Shown here in pieces: positions 53,185-61,527 of a DNA stretch of 64,000 nt. The first letter of the stretch is position 1. Each line of letters opens with the position of its first letter. Location of the stretch: contig CANMMF010000014.1 of assembly GCA_947498985.1 (NCBI GenBank), forward strand, positions 1-64,000, given 5' to 3'. Position numbers and translations under genes: made by a program. The stretch is from an uncultured Paracoccaceae bacterium (GTDB lineage: Bacteria > Pseudomonadota > Alphaproteobacteria > Rhodobacterales > Rhodobacteraceae). Under the pieces are notes generated by a model. That model had not been told where the DNA came from, did not search any database, and was given only the letters and a program-made list of their open reading frames with translations.

Positions 53185-53193
53185 GAGGGCACC

Positions 53194-53511
53194 ATGCATG
53201 GTTACGAACATCACAGACTGGATTGGCGCGGTATCCTGATCGAGGTTCGCTACTGCCGCAGCTGGACCAAGCTTCATAGCGGTCAGCCCGATGAATTTCA
53301 CATGGCGCATATCGAGATCGAATCCATCGAACCGGCGCGCGCCTTCCTACCGATCACCGAAACCGGCTATCGCTCGCACTTTGTGCCGGAACGCGAGGTG
53401 ATCGCAGGCGGCGGTGCGCTTGCCTATGTCGAGCAGGCACTTGATGCGGCTGCATCTTGCCGGTCATGGAAAGTCCGCGAACAGGAAGCGCGGCAGTACA
53501 GCCTGTGCTGA
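53194..53511 (+). CDS. Hypothetical mobile-element protein
   Basis: A 105-residue protein (YEHHRLDWRGILIEVRYCRS, then MAHIEIESIEPARAFLPITE and TGYRSHF). I recall similar small proteins beside DUF2958 genes on alphaproteobacterial plasmids, without known function. It is nine bases from the upstream gene, with ribosome site AGGAGGG shared across the junction, so it is co-expressed. Confidence 0.7.
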   Translation: MHGYEHHRLDWRGILIEVRYCRSWTKLHSGQPDEFHMAHIEIESIEPARAFLPITETGYRSHFVPEREVIAGGGALAYVEQALDAAASCRSWKVREQEARQYSLC

Positions 53512-53555
53512 TCGACGGCCTTTCATAGATGCCATCGCCTGGTTATCATTGTGCC

Positions 53556-53918
53556 ATGAAGCTCCCTATTGCCACTGCCTCGATAGCCTTCATCGTTTCG
53601 CCCGCGATGGCAGTCACCATTAATCAGTTTGACGCAGTGACTGAACAGCAGCAAGCAGAGTGGATGGCGGCGCACACTTTGTTGCTGCAGGATTGGTATC
53701 AGAGCAATGGCCACGAAGACATTGCGGCTTGTATGACAGAGTTGAGAGGGCGAAGCCGCGCCGCTGCTGAGGGGGACCATTCTCAGGGGATGGGGCTTTA
53801 TGCGCTCATCAACGATGAGATCAGAATTGCACGCAGGAAAAACACCGATGAGCAAGTCGAGAATATCATTGCTTATGTAGTGCAGCGTGAATGCGCCAAG
53901 CCCGAGAGCCAGCAATAG
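53556..53918 (+). CDS. Small secreted protein
   Basis: A 120-residue protein with a short signal peptide, MKLPIATASIAFIVSPAMA, cut after residue 19. The mature part is helical and has two Cys residues (IAACMTEL, VQRECAKP) likely to form a disulfide in the periplasm. ATG 53556 is preferred over an in-frame start 27 bases upstream because it begins the signal sequence. Family unrecognised. CTCTGAA/TTCAGAG and GCGCC/GGCGC stems at about 53923-53960 probably end the transcript. Confidence 0.6.
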   Translation: MKLPIATASIAFIVSPAMAVTINQFDAVTEQQQAEWMAAHTLLLQDWYQSNGHEDIAACMTELRGRSRAAAEGDHSQGMGLYALINDEIRIARRKNTDEQVENIIAYVVQRECAKPESQQ

Positions 53919-54208
53919 TTGGCTCTGAACTCGGTTTCAGAGTGCGCCGGTCTGGCGCTCTCTCTTCGATCATTTCATCATTCCCAATCGATTTGACGGT
54001 CAACGAGGCGGGGCAGCTAAATGCCGGGCGCTGTCCCGCGCCTTTGTGGGCAATTCCTATCGACTCCGAACGGGCGGGCTGTTCAGTCTTGCAGTGACAT
54101 AAGGGTCGGGGCGGTTTCGCTATGCGCCCGTTCTTGGCTGTTTGGTTCGTGCGACCGGTCTTCACGGCTCTTTCCAAGGTTTTGTTTCAACGACCAGTGA
54201 CGCTTACG

Positions 54209-54307
54209 CAGGGCGCGGCGTCATGCAACCGGCTGCCCGCTCCATTCGCTACGCTCCCGTGTTGCAGGTTCCCCGCTGACGCGGTGCATGCCGCCTTTGA
54301 CGCCCTG
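54209..54307 (+). ncRNA. Structured leader RNA C
   Basis: Third member of the leader family. Outer stem CAGGGCG (54209-54215) with CGCCCTG (54301-54307). Second stem GCGG..CATGCA (54215-54227) with TGCATG-CCGC (54285-54294). Inner TGCAAC/GTTGCA or AACC/GGTT pairing (54224-54230 with 54261-54270). Its first loop repeats leader A almost exactly: GGCTGCCCGCTCC then CCCGTGTTGC. It ends 53 bases before ATG 54361 and fills much of the 53919-54360 gap. Confidence 0.6.
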
Positions 54308-54360
54308 ACGTTCGGTGCAGGTCATCTTGAAACGAAGAAACCTTGAAAAGGAGAAGGCCT

Positions 54361-54591
54361 ATGAAACGCACAAACCAAAAACAGAAAGCCCAGGAAGCAA
54401 AAGCACCGGCCCTGATCGCCTATCATGTTCCTGATCGCGAGAACGCCCCCTAGACCCGCATCGGAGCCGCTTGGGACCACAAAGACGAACGCGGCTTTAC
54501 CCTCCAGCTCGATCTGGTTCCCGCCGCCGGTGGCCGCATCGTCCTGCGGGAATTTGATCCCAAGATGATCGAAGAAGAGGGTGCCGCATAG
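54361..54591 (+). pseudogene. Small ICE protein gene with in-frame amber stop
   Basis: A 77-codon frame from ATG 54361 (AAAGGAGAAGG upstream) to TAG 54589-54591, broken by TAG at 54451-54453. The parts read RTNQKQKAQEAKAPALIAYH and, after the stop, TRIGAAWDHKDERGFTLQLD. I recall homologues with Trp at the stop (xWTRIGAAW), so TGG to TAG is the likely change. The downstream hairpin GAGGGTGCC/GGCACCCTC (54577-54599) has the final stop in its loop. The intact leader RNA and terminator suggest recent loss. Confidence 0.65.
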
Positions 54592-54599
54592 GCACCCTC
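54577..54599 (+). terminator. Hairpin across the stop of the 54361 gene
   Basis: Perfect nine-base stem GAGGGTGCC/GGCACCCTC with loop GCATA containing the start of the TAG stop. No U-run follows (CTATCCCTT), so termination efficiency is unclear. The design mirrors the ardC terminator. Confidence 0.55.
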
Positions 54600-54629
54600 C
54601 TATCCCTTCCATCTCGATGACGGTTTCTC

Positions 54630-54938
54630 TCAAAAAGGGAAGACGTCATCCATGTCACCACCGCCAGGTTCGATCTCATCCTCATGCCGAACAGCGCCGC
54701 CTGGATCGAGATAGAGCTCTTCGCCGATTTGCTCGAAGAGATCGTCGTCGCAAAGCTCGATTTCGTCTTCGATCCAACAACGCAGCGTGCCATCATTGAA
54801 GCGGCAATGCTCTTCCGCCAGAAACTGCGCGAACAGCTCATCCAAATAGTCTTCGGCATCGTGGTAGCCTTCCAGGTTGGCCATGTCGCGCAGGAACGCG
54901 AGTTCATCAGTGCTTAGATCAATCGATACTCTTGGCAT
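54630..54938 (-). CDS. Acidic ribbon-helix-helix-like protein
   Basis: A 102-residue protein starting MPRVSIDLSTDELAFLRDMA, an RHH-like strand and helix, followed by a very acidic tail (EDEIELCDDDLFEQIGEEL). I chose ATG 54938 because it starts the RHH strand; a longer frame exists upstream. It may be a small transfer or copy-number regulator of the element; function unproven. Next on the strand, 98 bases upstream, is the DnaJ-like gene. Confidence 0.6.
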   Translation of the reverse strand: MPRVSIDLSTDELAFLRDMANLEGYHDAEDYLDELFAQFLAEEHCRFNDGTLRCWIEDEIELCDDDLFEQIGEELYLDPGGAVRHEDEIEPGGGDMDDVFPF

Positions 54939-55036
54939 GATCGCCTCCATCTTTGTTGCCCTTGTTCGAAACCAAGATGGCGATGAGCTGCCCGCAGCGC
55001 GTGAGCACGGACTGGTCATTGTGGTGCAAGGCGTGA

Positions 55037-55498
55037 TTAGCGCCAGCCATGAGTGCGGCAGATGACATCATGCGCCCAATTCGCAATTTGCGCGTTCTGG
55101 ACGCTGCCGCCCAGATCAGGATGCACACGGCGCATCGTATCCCGGTAAGCTGCCTTGAATTCAGTCCGATCAAACTGACCAGGTTCCAGATGGAACAGGA
55201 CACAAGCCGCCTCATAGGGTGTGTATCTGGGCTTGGCAGATTCCGGCTCTTGCCTCGCTCCCATCGCGCGCGTGCGAAAGGGCGCGCGGATCAGATACCA
55301 CGTCAGTTTTCCCGTGCCGCTGACCAGCAAGAGCAGGGCCGTCCCGCCAGTGCGGGCAATGCTTGTGATCGCGGTTATCAGAACGAGCGCGATGAACCAG
55401 GCAAGCATGGCCAGCACTTCAAGCAGCGGCAGGACGATGCTCTCGAAAAAGAGCATGAACAGCACCCAGCATACGAAGATGATGAAGAGGGCATCCAT
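55037..55498 (-). CDS. Membrane-anchored DnaJ-domain protein
   Basis: A 153-residue protein. Two or three N-terminal membrane helices (MDALFIIFVCWVLFMLFF, LEVLAMLAWFIALVLI) lead to a C-terminal J domain with FKAAYRDTMRRVHPDLGG (HPD motif). It probably recruits a DnaK chaperone to the membrane coupling protein whose gene overlaps it by one base (TAATG). A J-protein partner of VirD4 fits a transfer-apparatus role, inferred from the overlap. Confidence 0.75.
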   Translation of the reverse strand: MDALFIIFVCWVLFMLFFESIVLPLLEVLAMLAWFIALVLITAITSIARTGGTALLLLVSGTGKLTWYLIRAPFRTRAMGARQEPESAKPRYTPYEAACVLFHLEPGQFDRTEFKAAYRDTMRRVHPDLGGSVQNAQIANWAHDVICRTHGWR

Positions 55499-57123
55499 TA
55501 CGATGCCCCCCCGCCGAAAAGCCGCACCAGCCACAGCACAATCGGGGCCGCCATGATGCAGGCTGCGAGCGGATGCGGTGCCACCCACCAGACCAGAATG
55601 TAATAGAAACTGCCCCAGCTCGCGGCCCATTCATCAAGGCTGCCCGGCTCGCTCGTCGCACCTTGCCGATACGGGTTTGGATGAAACTGTCCGCGCAGGC
55701 TCGGCTGCTTCCAGTAGGGCGTCTTCTTGAGCTCCATTGGCCACAAGCGGCCCATCAGCACGATCTGAGTGCGCCCGCTCGTGCGCATCAGCTCTTCTGC
55801 CATCAGCAGCGGGCGAGCCGTATGCGAGACCGTGCGTTCGCCGCGCGCATTGGTGGATGCGGTCGCGACCGTACACTGGCCCATAAGCGCCTGCGTATAT
55901 TGCGCGGTTTGCAGATCGCCGACGCCGAGTATTTGCATCAACCCGCAATTGCTCACGAGCGTTTGCCAATTCGTGCCGTAAAGATCAGCGACCTGACCGA
56001 TATTTTGCCAGATCGTCCAGATGCCAACATTGTACTTGCGCAGCGTCGCAAGCCAGTTCGGCAGGCGGATGATCTTACCGAGCGCTGCCGCCTCATCGAC
56101 CAGGAAGGTGACACGCGATCTGGCATAGGGCGTGCGCTGCAGCTCCAGGATCGCACAGGCCATCGCAAGCCGCGTGATCGCGGCATGGCTCTCGATATAT
56201 TCGAGCGGCATGACGATGCTGATGACACCGCCTTTTCTGGATGTCCGCCCCTTAAGCAGATCAAAGCTCACATCGCTGCGGCTCAGCGTATCGCGCACCA
56301 GCTGGTCTGCAAGGAAGGCAAGGTCCTGCTGGATGGTGGACATCACAGCAGAAAACTCTTCCGGTGCCTGCGCTTCGATGCGCTCGAGCTTGTTGGCTTC
56401 TTTGGAGGCAAGTCCTCCGCAAGCGGGGTTTGCCTTCATCGCCGCGAGCAGCGCTTCCCATCCAGCAGTATCCGCGTAGGCATACTCATAGAGCGTGCCG
56501 ATAGTCCGGCGCGCTTCCGGCTCTGCCGTTTTGATATGTAAGATCATCGCGCGCTTGGCGCTGGTCGCCGCGTCCTTGAAATAGCTCGTATTTTTACCTT
56601 CAATGCCCGCGCGCGGCGTGAGCATTTCCGCAAAAAGCAGCGCGTCAGCCGCAAAGGCCGGGCTTGCCGGATCGAGCATATCAAGCGGATTGAAGCCGTC
56701 TGTGGGAAGGTTCCACGGCTTGCCCGTGAACATCGCAAAAGGATTGATGCAGCGCATCTCCATGCCCGCCTTGCGCCAGGCCTTGGCGGCAATGGCCGTG
56801 TTCTCACCGCCCGGATCGACGACGAACAGAAAACGCTTTTGCAAAAGGTTTGGCAGGATCGCGCTCGTGCCTTTGCCCGATCCTGTCACGCCGAAAGTGA
56901 TGGCATGTGCGCCCTTGTAATAGACGCCGAGCCTGCCGGTCCAATCTCCGACATAAAGCCCGCCGCGCCTGAACAGCCGCGCGCTAAAGGCTTCCCAGAC
57001 CCGGCACCATTCAGCGCTGCCGTGCGTGGTTTTGCGTTCATCTTCAAAGCGCCAGCTGATCAGAAAGAGCAGCGCGAAGATACTGATGGCAAGGATAATC
57101 CAGAGCTCCCATGACCAATCCAT
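55498..57123 (-). CDS. virD4: Type IV coupling protein VirD4/TraG
   Basis: A 541-residue ATPase that links the relaxosome to a type IV secretion channel. One N-terminal helix (WELWIILAISIFALLFLI), Walker A FGVTGSGKGTSAILPN near residue 80, DPGGENTAIAAKAWR, VTFLVDEAAALGKI (Walker B) and IWTIWQNIGQVADLYG. C-terminal hydrophobic segments are present. ATG 57123 is chosen because it begins the membrane helix. No VirB genes are in the window, so a helper or distal T4SS is needed. Confidence 0.92.
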   Translation of the reverse strand: MDWSWELWIILAISIFALLFLISWRFEDERKTTHGSAEWCRVWEAFSARLFRRGGLYVGDWTGRLGVYYKGAHAITFGVTGSGKGTSAILPNLLQKRFLFVVDPGGENTAIAAKAWRKAGMEMRCINPFAMFTGKPWNLPTDGFNPLDMLDPASPAFAADALLFAEMLTPRAGIEGKNTSYFKDAATSAKRAMILHIKTAEPEARRTIGTLYEYAYADTAGWEALLAAMKANPACGGLASKEANKLERIEAQAPEEFSAVMSTIQQDLAFLADQLVRDTLSRSDVSFDLLKGRTSRKGGVISIVMPLEYIESHAAITRLAMACAILELQRTPYARSRVTFLVDEAAALGKIIRLPNWLATLRKYNVGIWTIWQNIGQVADLYGTNWQTLVSNCGLMQILGVGDLQTAQYTQALMGQCTVATASTNARGERTVSHTARPLLMAEELMRTSGRTQIVLMGRLWPMELKKTPYWKQPSLRGQFHPNPYRQGATSEPGSLDEWAASWGSFYYILVWWVAPHPLAACIMAAPIVLWLVRLFGGGAS

Positions 57124-57349
57124 TATATGTCTCCATAGTTGACGCGCGGCAGGCGCGCGCATGTGGGAGACAACCTCGTGGTTGATCGTGCTGCGCTGAA
57201 GAGCACGTATTGGTCATGCTGGCGCGGTAGCGCAGAAACGTTGGTCACAGACTGGTCACTGCCAGCGATACGGGCCCTGGTGGCTTGACGTAGCCTGGTC
57301 ACGGACCGATCATGAGCCTTAATTTCTTGAGATATTTGGTGGTTCGCTT
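57124..57349. promoter_or_regulatory. Divergent control region with TGGTCAC repeats
   Basis: TGGTCAC occurs at 57242-57248, 57253-57259 and 57296-57302, with a TTGGTCAT at about 57210. The first two are 11 bases apart, one helical turn, so a dimer or oligomer could bind one face. The region separates virD4 (minus) from the 57350 gene (plus). Confidence 0.55.
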
Positions 57350-58069
57350 ATGGCAGAGGACAGTATCGCATCAGCATTCGACACGAAGACGCGCGCCAAG
57401 ATCAGGGCGGCGCTGAAATCCTATATGAAAGCGCACCGGATCGGCGTCCCCACCCTCCATGATCGCGTCCTCAAGGCAGACCCCAAGAAACGCATAGTGT
57501 CGATGCCTTCGATGCAGCGGCTCATCCGTAGCACACACCATAGCAGTGAAATGCTGATGGAGATGTCTTTTCTGTTCCTCGAAGCAGAAGGGATTGAACT
57601 ACCAGCCGACCCTGACGATCCGCTGGCTGGATTCACAGAAGCCCTTGAAGGGTTTCTCGTACCCGCCGATGAGCAGGAAGCCGAGAAGTTCTATTGGGGC
57701 GAACTAGACGGGCGCTACCAGATCGATCCGGCAGGGATTCCTCCGGTTGCGATCTTGATCCAAACGACCGAGGGCACGAACGCGGTTCGGGTCTCCGAAG
57801 AACACATCATCATGGCACCGGATGTCGTAACTCGATTTGAGGGCGTTATGGTCAAGCGCGAACGGTGGCTCTTCGGATTGCTACGCAACAGACTGACCTA
57901 CGAGCCGCGCGTTTATTGGCTTATCAAAGCATCGGAGCTGAACGCAGATGAGGACCGTATGAAGCTGACCGGTCACGTCCAAGAGCAACCGTTCAGAATT
58001 GCCCGTGCCGCCGCCAAGGACAGGCTGGTTCAGGAAATCACAATCGTGAAAACGGAGGTGTCGTCATGA
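57350..58069 (+). CDS. Hypothetical protein
   Basis: A 239-residue cytoplasmic protein. The N-terminal part, KIRAALKSYMKAHRIGVPTL then HDRVLKADPKKRIVSMPSMQ, could be a DNA-binding helix bundle; the C-terminal part is beta-rich (RFEGVMVKRERWLFGLLRNR). Divergent from virD4 across the TGGTCAC cluster, it is a candidate for the protein that binds those sites, but I recognise no family. It overlaps the ankyrin gene by four bases. Confidence 0.6.
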   Translation: MAEDSIASAFDTKTRAKIRAALKSYMKAHRIGVPTLHDRVLKADPKKRIVSMPSMQRLIRSTHHSSEMLMEMSFLFLEAEGIELPADPDDPLAGFTEALEGFLVPADEQEAEKFYWGELDGRYQIDPAGIPPVAILIQTTEGTNAVRVSEEHIIMAPDVVTRFEGVMVKRERWLFGLLRNRLTYEPRVYWLIKASELNADEDRMKLTGHVQEQPFRIARAAAKDRLVQEITIVKTEVSS

Positions 58070-58443
58070 GCGAAGATGAAACCCAGCCGCGAGTGAAACA
58101 GCAAGCGCCGACTAAACTGGTGCCGCCCAAATTCTTCGAAATGGATATGACCGGTCCGGCCTACTACGCCGATATGGCCGCCCTGGAGCGCCGCATTGTT
58201 AACGGCATCGATATCAACCGCACAGACGAGGCGACAGGGCTTTCTGCGCTGCATGTAGCGGTTGGCACCAACAACCTCGCCCTGACCAAAGCACTTGTCG
58301 AAGAACATGGCGCAAAATTCTTTGCGGACCGCTTTGGGCGTTGGCCGAGCCTGATTGCCATCGAGTGCGAAGTCAGCGACGAGCTTTCCGACTACATCGC
58401 TGAAGCTGAAGCCCGGTTTCTAGGCCTGAGCGATCAGGGCTGA
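58066..58443 (+). CDS. Ankyrin-repeat-like protein
   Basis: A 125-residue protein with about two ankyrin-like repeats: NGIDINRTDEATGLSALHVA then VGTNNLALTKALVEEHGAKF and RFGRWPSLIAIE. It would bind a protein partner. ATGA overlap with the upstream gene suggests the two products act together. Its end overlaps the convergent phosphatase gene by ten bases. Confidence 0.75.
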   Translation: MSEDETQPRVKQQAPTKLVPPKFFEMDMTGPAYYADMAALERRIVNGIDINRTDEATGLSALHVAVGTNNLALTKALVEEHGAKFFADRFGRWPSLIAIECEVSDELSDYIAEAEARFLGLSDQG

Positions 58444-58775
58444 TCCGCAAGTAGCGTCTTGATGCGATCACCTACTTTTTCTTCCAAAAGGGCGATCAGC
58501 ACAGGATCATCACGCTCAAATTCATCGGGAATATGCAGCGTGATGATGCGCGCATCGGCAGGGCGCTGCTTGAACTTCTTGCGCACCCGTTCGCGGTGAT
58601 GTGTTTCCATCGCAAAGATCACATCAGCGGACGCAACGAGCTCCTTGCTCAAGGGCAAAGGCGCATCCGGTGACGTGCCAGCAGAGACCGCTTCCACACC
58701 GTCCCAGGCACTGAATACAGATTCAGCGATCGGGCTGCGGAGCTTATTCGCGGTACAGACAAACAGGACTTTCAT
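58434..58775 (-). CDS. Low-molecular-weight phosphatase-like protein
   Basis: A 113-residue protein of the LMW tyrosine phosphatase/arsenate reductase fold: MKVLFVCTANKLRSPIAES has the C-x5-R loop (Cys8, Arg14). Proteins of this short type form a separate group from classical Wzb-like enzymes. ATG 58775 starts the fold directly; the longer frame is not supported. Substrate unknown. Confidence 0.75.
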   Translation of the reverse strand: MKVLFVCTANKLRSPIAESVFSAWDGVEAVSAGTSPDAPLPLSKELVASADVIFAMETHHRERVRKKFKQRPADARIITLHIPDEFERDDPVLIALLEEKVGDRIKTLLADQP

Positions 58776-58869
58776 GGTCCTGATATTAATGAAACAGAGC
58801 GCTGTCTGAAAGGCAGCACAGTACAATATCCTTTCATTCGATGCCCCGATTGAAAGGAGCAGATGCCCA

Positions 58870-59300
58870 AGAGTATTTGCGATTCCGCGTGACCATAAGT
58901 TGACCAACCAATTGAAATCATGCACTCTATTCCGCAGTGGAAGCCAGTATAGCGCTAGTGGTTAACGCTTCCTTAATATCCGCAATGAGATAATGGGGTG
59001 AGAGGTCGTTAAGGCCGAATACAAGATGTGCGCGGTGAGACCGCGCCATCTTGGCAAGGGGGTGCTTGCGCCCCCCGTTGCATCCCCCAGCTGATCGGCA
59101 ATCTCAGGCATTGAGCCTGTCTTTGCCGATGGCAGCGCGCATTTGTGCGATCTAGCAAGCGGTCTGTGACCAACTTGTGATCTTCCGAAATGGCGCGCTG
59201 CATCCGACCTTCTCCGTAAAACTGCGAAGCCCGCCAGGGGGAGATGTCTCTCTCCCACCTGGACCCCCATAGATCAGGGCTTTCGCGCCCTGAAACCACG
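58870..59300. other. Stem-rich region, candidate origin of transfer (oriT)
   Basis: The 709-base gap before mobC holds closely spaced hairpins: AAGATG..GCGCGGT (59024-59052), GGGGG-T-GC/GC-G-CCCCC (59058-59076), ATCGGCA/TGCCGAT enclosing CAGGC/GCCTG (about 59094-59129), CCAGG..GGGAGA/TCTCCC..CCTGG (59234-59262) and TCAGGGC/GCCCTGA (59274-59293). GTGACCA or TTGACCA sites lie at 58889, 58900 and 59166. No ORF is convincing here. Position directly upstream of mobC and the relaxase suits an oriT; the nick site is not identified. Confidence 0.55.
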
Positions 59301-59484
59301 ACCAAAGAAAGACTTCGCTCTCTCTTTGGAAACTCATCGAGGAACGGGTGCCCGTTCCATTGCACCAGGACTTGGAGAATTCCCTCTCAACCTGGACCGA
59401 ACCATGGACCTGCGTTTCGGCGCGGGGCCACGAGCAGGGAAGCTCCCTGCACGGCACGACGATAAGAAAGAGGCGGCAAGCGGC

Positions 59485-59835
59485 ATGTCCGGCAGCGGCA
59501 GCGAAACCAGGAAGCGGCGCGTTACGCTGAGCGCGCGCTTCAACGATACGGAGGCGGCTCTTGTGAAAGAGCAGGCCTGCCGTGCTGGTCTGCCTGTATC
59601 TGCGCTCATTCGCAACGCAGTACTTTCACAAAAGCCGCCACGCAAATCTCGCATGCCGCGGCTTGAGCGCAAGACAGCGGCGCAGTTGCTCGGTCAGATC
59701 GGCCAGCTTGCGCAGGCGCTGCGCGATGCTGCCGATGATGATCAGACCGCGCCCGCTGATGTGATCGAGGCGGCGCACCGTGATCTTGCCGATATGCGCA
59801 GCGCTCTCTTTGAGGCGCTTGGCCGCGAGCCGTGA
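59485..59835 (+). CDS. mobC: MobC-like relaxosome accessory protein
   Basis: A 116-residue protein with an RHH-type N-terminus, RKRRVTLSARFNDTEAALV, and the MobC pattern LPVSALIRNAVL then AAQLLGQIGQLAQALRDAA. It should bind oriT and help the relaxase open the DNA. ATG 59485 is the most likely start; upstream in-frame codons read through the oriT region. The relaxase starts nine bases after its stop. Confidence 0.85.
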   Translation: MSGSGSETRKRRVTLSARFNDTEAALVKEQACRAGLPVSALIRNAVLSQKPPRKSRMPRLERKTAAQLLGQIGQLAQALRDAADDDQTAPADVIEAAHRDLADMRSALFEALGREP

Positions 59836-59844
59836 GGGGGCACC

Positions 59845-61461
59845 ATGATCCTCAAAGGCGGCCAGCGGGCGAATGGCGGTGATCTTGCTATCCATCTGAT
59901 GAACAGCTTCGATAACGAGCGCGTCGAAATCGTAGAGCTGCGCGGGGCTGTCGCCGATGATCTCTATGGTGCATTCGCGGAATTTGAAGCCGTTGCCGCC
60001 GGAACGCGCGCCCAGAAATATCTCTACAGCCTGTCGATCAATCCGCCCGAGCCGCTCACACAAGATCAGTATCTTGAAGCCATCGCGACCATCGAAGACC
60101 GTTTGGGTCTGACCGGTCAGCCGCGTGCAGTCGTTTTTCATGCAAAGCCCGATGAGACCGGTATTGCCCGCGAGCATTGTCATGTCGTCTGGTCGCGTAT
60201 CGAAATCGAAATCGAAAAGATGAAAGCGATCCATCTGAGCCATGACAAGAGCAAGCTGATGGACTGCGCTGTCGAGCTCTCTCACCGTTTTGGTTTCGAG
60301 CTGCCGCCCGGCCTCAAAGCCTGGGAAGACAAACACGGCTTCAAGAAGGACAAGCTGGAACCGACCCTCGCTGAAATAGCGCAGCAGGACGACACGGGCA
60401 TCACACCTGAAGAACGCCGCGCCGAGATTACGCAGGCCTACGAGCAGGCTGATAGCGCGGAAGCGTTTCGCGCCGCCCTTGATGACCGGGACTATGTGCT
60501 GGCCAAACGGGACCGGCGCGGCCTTGTGATCGTTGATCGGCAGTGCGCGGTGCACAGCCTCACCCGTTACATCAAGGGTCACAAGGCCCGCGATATCAAA
60601 GCCAAGCTCGCCGGTCTTGAGCCGGATGATCTGCCGTCCGTTGATCAGGCCAAGACATTGATCAAAGACCGCGCCCGCCAGAAGCAGAGTGAAGGCAAAG
60701 CGCAAGTTGAGGGAAACAATGGCGAGGGAAACAGCGGCGAGGGGACAGGTGTTGATCTTGCCGCCATGCGCAAGTCATTGGAGCGCGGGCTCGCTGAGAA
60801 AAACGCACGGCGCGGTGCGCGCTTGCAGGCCAAAGAGCAGCAGATGCTGACGCGCCAGCAAAGTGAGCGGCTTGCCCTGCACCGTGCTCAGCTGCGCGAG
60901 AGCAAGCGGCTTGGTTTTCGGGCGCGGCGGGCCGTGGCTGATTTGATCGGCAAAACGCCGGGGCTGCGCTCAGTGCTGGGCCCGCTGCAAAGGCGCACCC
61001 ATCTCGATCCTGCCGAACGGCACAAGAAAGAAGATGAAGCACTCAAGCGTCGTCATGATCTTGAGAAGAAGGATGCCGCGCGTCACAAGCGGGTGGCAGA
61101 AAGACTGCAAACTCGCGAACGGCAAGCCTTGGAAAGGCGTATGAAGCGCGCCGCGCTTAAGGCGCAATCACCCGAGCAGCCGCTGCGCCTTGAGTTTGCG
61201 GCGGCGGCGCAGGGTGTTCGCGCGCGCCAGGACAGTGATCTGCCGAAGGGCAAAGTCTCTGAGCAGTTCAACGATGCCGGAGAATTCAGTGAAGGCCGCG
61301 CCGAAGCGCTGGCCGCTGAAGCGGAAGATGCAGCTGATGATCAGCAGCAGGCGCGCAGCTGGAAACAGCGCACGGAAGAGCTGGATGAAGCGGATGAGCG
61401 CCGCCGGTCGCGCAAGAACAAGCGCGGTCGCGGTGCCGGTTACAAGCGCGATGATGACTAG
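59845..61461 (+). CDS. Relaxase/mobilization nuclease
   Basis: A 538-residue protein. The N-terminal relaxase domain starts MILKGGQRANGGDLAIHLMN, with LRGAVADDLYGAFAEFEA, GTRAQKYLYSLSINPPE, PRAVVFHAKPDETG and REHCHVVWSRIEIEIE (HxH metal motif). From about residue 280 the tail is long, charged and helical, with an Arg-rich end (RRRSRKNKRGRGAG). It nicks oriT and leads the strand into the coupling protein. One catalytic His of the usual HxHxxxR/D set is displaced by C (HCH), which may simply be family variation. Confidence 0.88.
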   Translation: MILKGGQRANGGDLAIHLMNSFDNERVEIVELRGAVADDLYGAFAEFEAVAAGTRAQKYLYSLSINPPEPLTQDQYLEAIATIEDRLGLTGQPRAVVFHAKPDETGIAREHCHVVWSRIEIEIEKMKAIHLSHDKSKLMDCAVELSHRFGFELPPGLKAWEDKHGFKKDKLEPTLAEIAQQDDTGITPEERRAEITQAYEQADSAEAFRAALDDRDYVLAKRDRRGLVIVDRQCAVHSLTRYIKGHKARDIKAKLAGLEPDDLPSVDQAKTLIKDRARQKQSEGKAQVEGNNGEGNSGEGTGVDLAAMRKSLERGLAEKNARRGARLQAKEQQMLTRQQSERLALHRAQLRESKRLGFRARRAVADLIGKTPGLRSVLGPLQRRTHLDPAERHKKEDEALKRRHDLEKKDAARHKRVAERLQTRERQALERRMKRAALKAQSPEQPLRLEFAAAAQGVRARQDSDLPKGKVSEQFNDAGEFSEGRAEALAAEAEDAADDQQQARSWKQRTEELDEADERRRSRKNKRGRGAGYKRDDD

Positions 61462-61527
61462 AACGCGACCAGGACAGGCACAGCGTGCGACTGATAGCAA
61501 TTGCGTAACTCTCAAAAGGAGCGCGCT

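Noticed and set aside
54451-54453. TAG at 54451 as a pyrrolysine or recoding site
   Set aside because: No pyl genes, no downstream recoding structure beyond the terminator, and Rhodobacterales are not known to use pyrrolysine; a nonsense mutation is simpler.
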